Shown here: in pieces, positions 62,586 to 64,000 of the stretch
Numbering within the stretch: the first letter of the stretch is position 1
Layout: each line of letters begins with the position of its first letter
NCBI RefSeq assembly: GCF_021018895.1
Contig: NC_079364.1
Coordinates: 31,424,201 to 31,488,200, forward strand
Source: Seriola aureovittata
Taxonomy: Eukaryota > Chordata > Actinopteri > Carangiformes > Carangidae
Reading direction: 5' to 3'
Length of the DNA: 64,000 nucleotides
Position numbers and translations under genes: made by a program
The notes under the pieces: model-generated
Databases searched by the model: none
What the model was told of the DNA's origin: nothing
The model's input: the letters and a program-made list of their open reading frames with translations, nothing else

Positions 62586-63148
62586 ACCACATACAGTACG
62601 TTCAGACAATTTACCGTTTCATAATAGTTTTCTACATATTGTTTTAGAGCTAGGTCAGAAATGGAGACTGTGGGACCACAAAGACTCGATCGTCTTCTCA
62701 TTTCCAGTAACACACATCTAACAAAGCCACGTCCACTACAAACCTACTACTGCTGCCACTAGCCTGGAACAGGAGTTACCTGAATGCAGCTCAGGTTTCA
62801 CACTGTGACTCTGTCATAAAGTGACTCAAACATTGATATGACGATTTAATATCTTTGCCTTGCTGTGATACATTGATATTCATATATAGTATAAGTATTG
62901 ATAAGACCTGCTTATTTCCATTCATATCAAATACAAACCATGGATCTTATAATCTGGTATTCTTTGCAATGAACATCACAGCCTCACAAAGCCCCATTGT
63001 TTCCTTTGGCTGTCAGCTGAGGTGTAATGAGGGATTAATGTAAGCATATTACCCAGCATGTTGGAGGAAATAATCAGCTAGAGTCAATCATCACAACGCA
63101 GCTGTCACTGTTATTTATGAAACTCACTGTCATGTCACTGTGTTACAG

Positions 63149-63254
63149 GTATTGCGTATCTGGGCGGCGTCTGCAGCGCCAAAAGGAAGTGTGTGTTAGC
63201 GGAGGACAACGGACTCAATCTGGCCTTCACCATCGCTCACGAGCTCGGACACAA
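63149..63254 (+). CDS. adamts17: ADAMTS17 active-site exon (HELGH zinc motif)
   Basis: A 106-nt exon following TGTTACAG, phase 1 to phase 2, ending before GTAGGT. It completes a split Gly codon and encodes [34 protein letters not shown] and the first two bases of an Asn codon. HELGH at 63238-63252 gives two of the three zinc-binding histidines and the catalytic Glu of the HExxHxxGxxH site. The Gly, the third His and the Met-turn must be on the next exon, outside the window. [20 protein letters not shown] is characteristic of ADAMTS17; ADAMTS19 differs in the residues around the first Cys. All catalytic residues in view are intact. Confidence 0.94.
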
Positions 63255-64000
63255 GTAGGTTTTCTCTGCGATCGAGTTTTAAAAAGGTGTATTTCAACAT
63301 GTCATGACATTATACTGCTGCTCTGTTGTCCATGCCGCGGCTGTGTGAGTGAACAGTGTGAAGGTAGATGTGGTTCACGGGGCCGGAGCAGAGTGTGGAG
63401 CAGGTGCAGGGTAGCAGAGTTCAGCCTCCTCCCATCTCGATACGGCATACACATTATTTTCATTGAAAGGCTTCTTTAAATGAAACATCAGTTCATTTTC
63501 ATTTAGTCTTCAACTTGTCAAAAATAACATTATTGTGATTGATTGTGATTTTCTCTGCATTGGCTTCACAGTTCTGTGCTAAAAACAGATGATCATGTAA
63601 CAGTGGAAGAACCTCATTCAAATCACCACCAAAATAAATCCATTTTTCTACCGAATAGGAATCTGTTCCTATGTTGAGATATCAGCCTCACTTACAGGGT
63701 CATGTTAGACACTATGTCCGGTTCAATACAGATGTCGTTCCAGCTCCACCATGTTCAGGCAGACCGTGTGGCTATGAGAGGAGTATGGAATGAAGATGGA
63801 AGTTACTTTATTCAAAGTTGGAGAGTTTCACTCCAGGATAACATACGGGCTGGATTTACACAGTGGAGTGTTTTGACTGCTGAAGAGGTTTTCTCTGTCC
63901 TTTGTCCACAGTCAGTGGATGACTTCCCTGATTGAGGTTTGCTGTGACAACAAGCTCTTGTTCTCTTTGGCACTTCAGACCAACAGAACTACAAACCTAC
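63255..64000 (+). other. adamts17: Intron 5' part, downstream of the active-site exon
   Basis: It starts GTAGGT. I see no repeat or gene in the 746 bases up to the window edge. Confidence 0.8.

Larger units (their letters stand above)
36593..63148 (+). other. adamts17: Intron (26.6 kb)
   Basis: GTGAGT to TGTTACAG, the largest intron in the window. It holds the elements listed separately between 39965 and 62585. Also present are an imperfect TG-rich stretch at about 46430-46720, a 17-base A run at 44324-44340, an AT-rich stretch at 50700-51140, and a 10-base C run near 55740. In 36593-39964, 41191-42019, 44111-45939, 46060-47461, 49926-56379, 58741-59343 and 61705-62349 I see no gene or named repeat. 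Confidence 0.85.

Overview
The window is vertebrate nuclear DNA, almost certainly from a ray-finned (teleost) fish. Six short exons on the + strand are each bounded by AG acceptors and GT donors and join in one continuous reading frame. Between them lies intronic DNA full of dinucleotide and tetranucleotide microsatellites, decayed non-LTR retrotransposons, Tc1/mariner and hAT-type DNA transposons, MITEs and tRNA-derived SINEs of types common in teleosts. I see no bacterial, organellar or viral gene, no tRNA or rRNA gene and no CRISPR array.

The only host gene I can support is an ADAMTS metalloprotease, best matched to ADAMTS17. The exons at 7919-8090, 24779-24954, 26964-27047, 27564-27721, 36549-36592 and 63149-63254 encode the end of the prodomain (polybasic convertase sites and a cysteine-switch-like CGT), the start of the catalytic domain, and the zinc-binding HELGH. 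The gene runs off both edges: the signal-peptide and early prodomain exons lie to the left, and the rest of the zinc site, the disintegrin-like, thrombospondin-repeat, cysteine-rich and spacer exons lie to the right. Exon phases (0-1, 1-0, 0-0, 0-2, 2-1, 1-2) agree at every junction, which is the strongest evidence that the model is right.

Layout: 1-7918 is the end of an upstream intron (microsatellites, an L2-like 3' end, two adjacent MITEs). 8091-24778 is a 16.7 kb intron (hAT MITE with a perfect 8-bp target duplication, antisense LINE, L2-like RT fragment, foldback element, L1 tail). 24955-26963 and 27048-27563 are short introns. 27722-36548 holds an antisense LINE fragment, an internally deleted Tc1 transposase, a second Tc1-like element with DD38-type spacing and a lost catalytic glutamate, and one copy of a TTAA-flanked MITE. 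36593-63148 is a 26.6 kb intron with two more copies of that MITE, a 0.73 kb hexanucleotide array, SINEs, a Rex1-like LINE interrupted by a SINE-like element, and an L2-like tail. 63255-64000 begins the next intron.

I did not find a new multi-gene system. The most informative unusual items are the mutated Tc1-like element, the TTAA-flanked MITE family, the hexamer array with higher-order duplication, the SINE-interrupted LINE, and the basic-cluster and tandem-acceptor arrangement at the ADAMTS prodomain/catalytic boundary.
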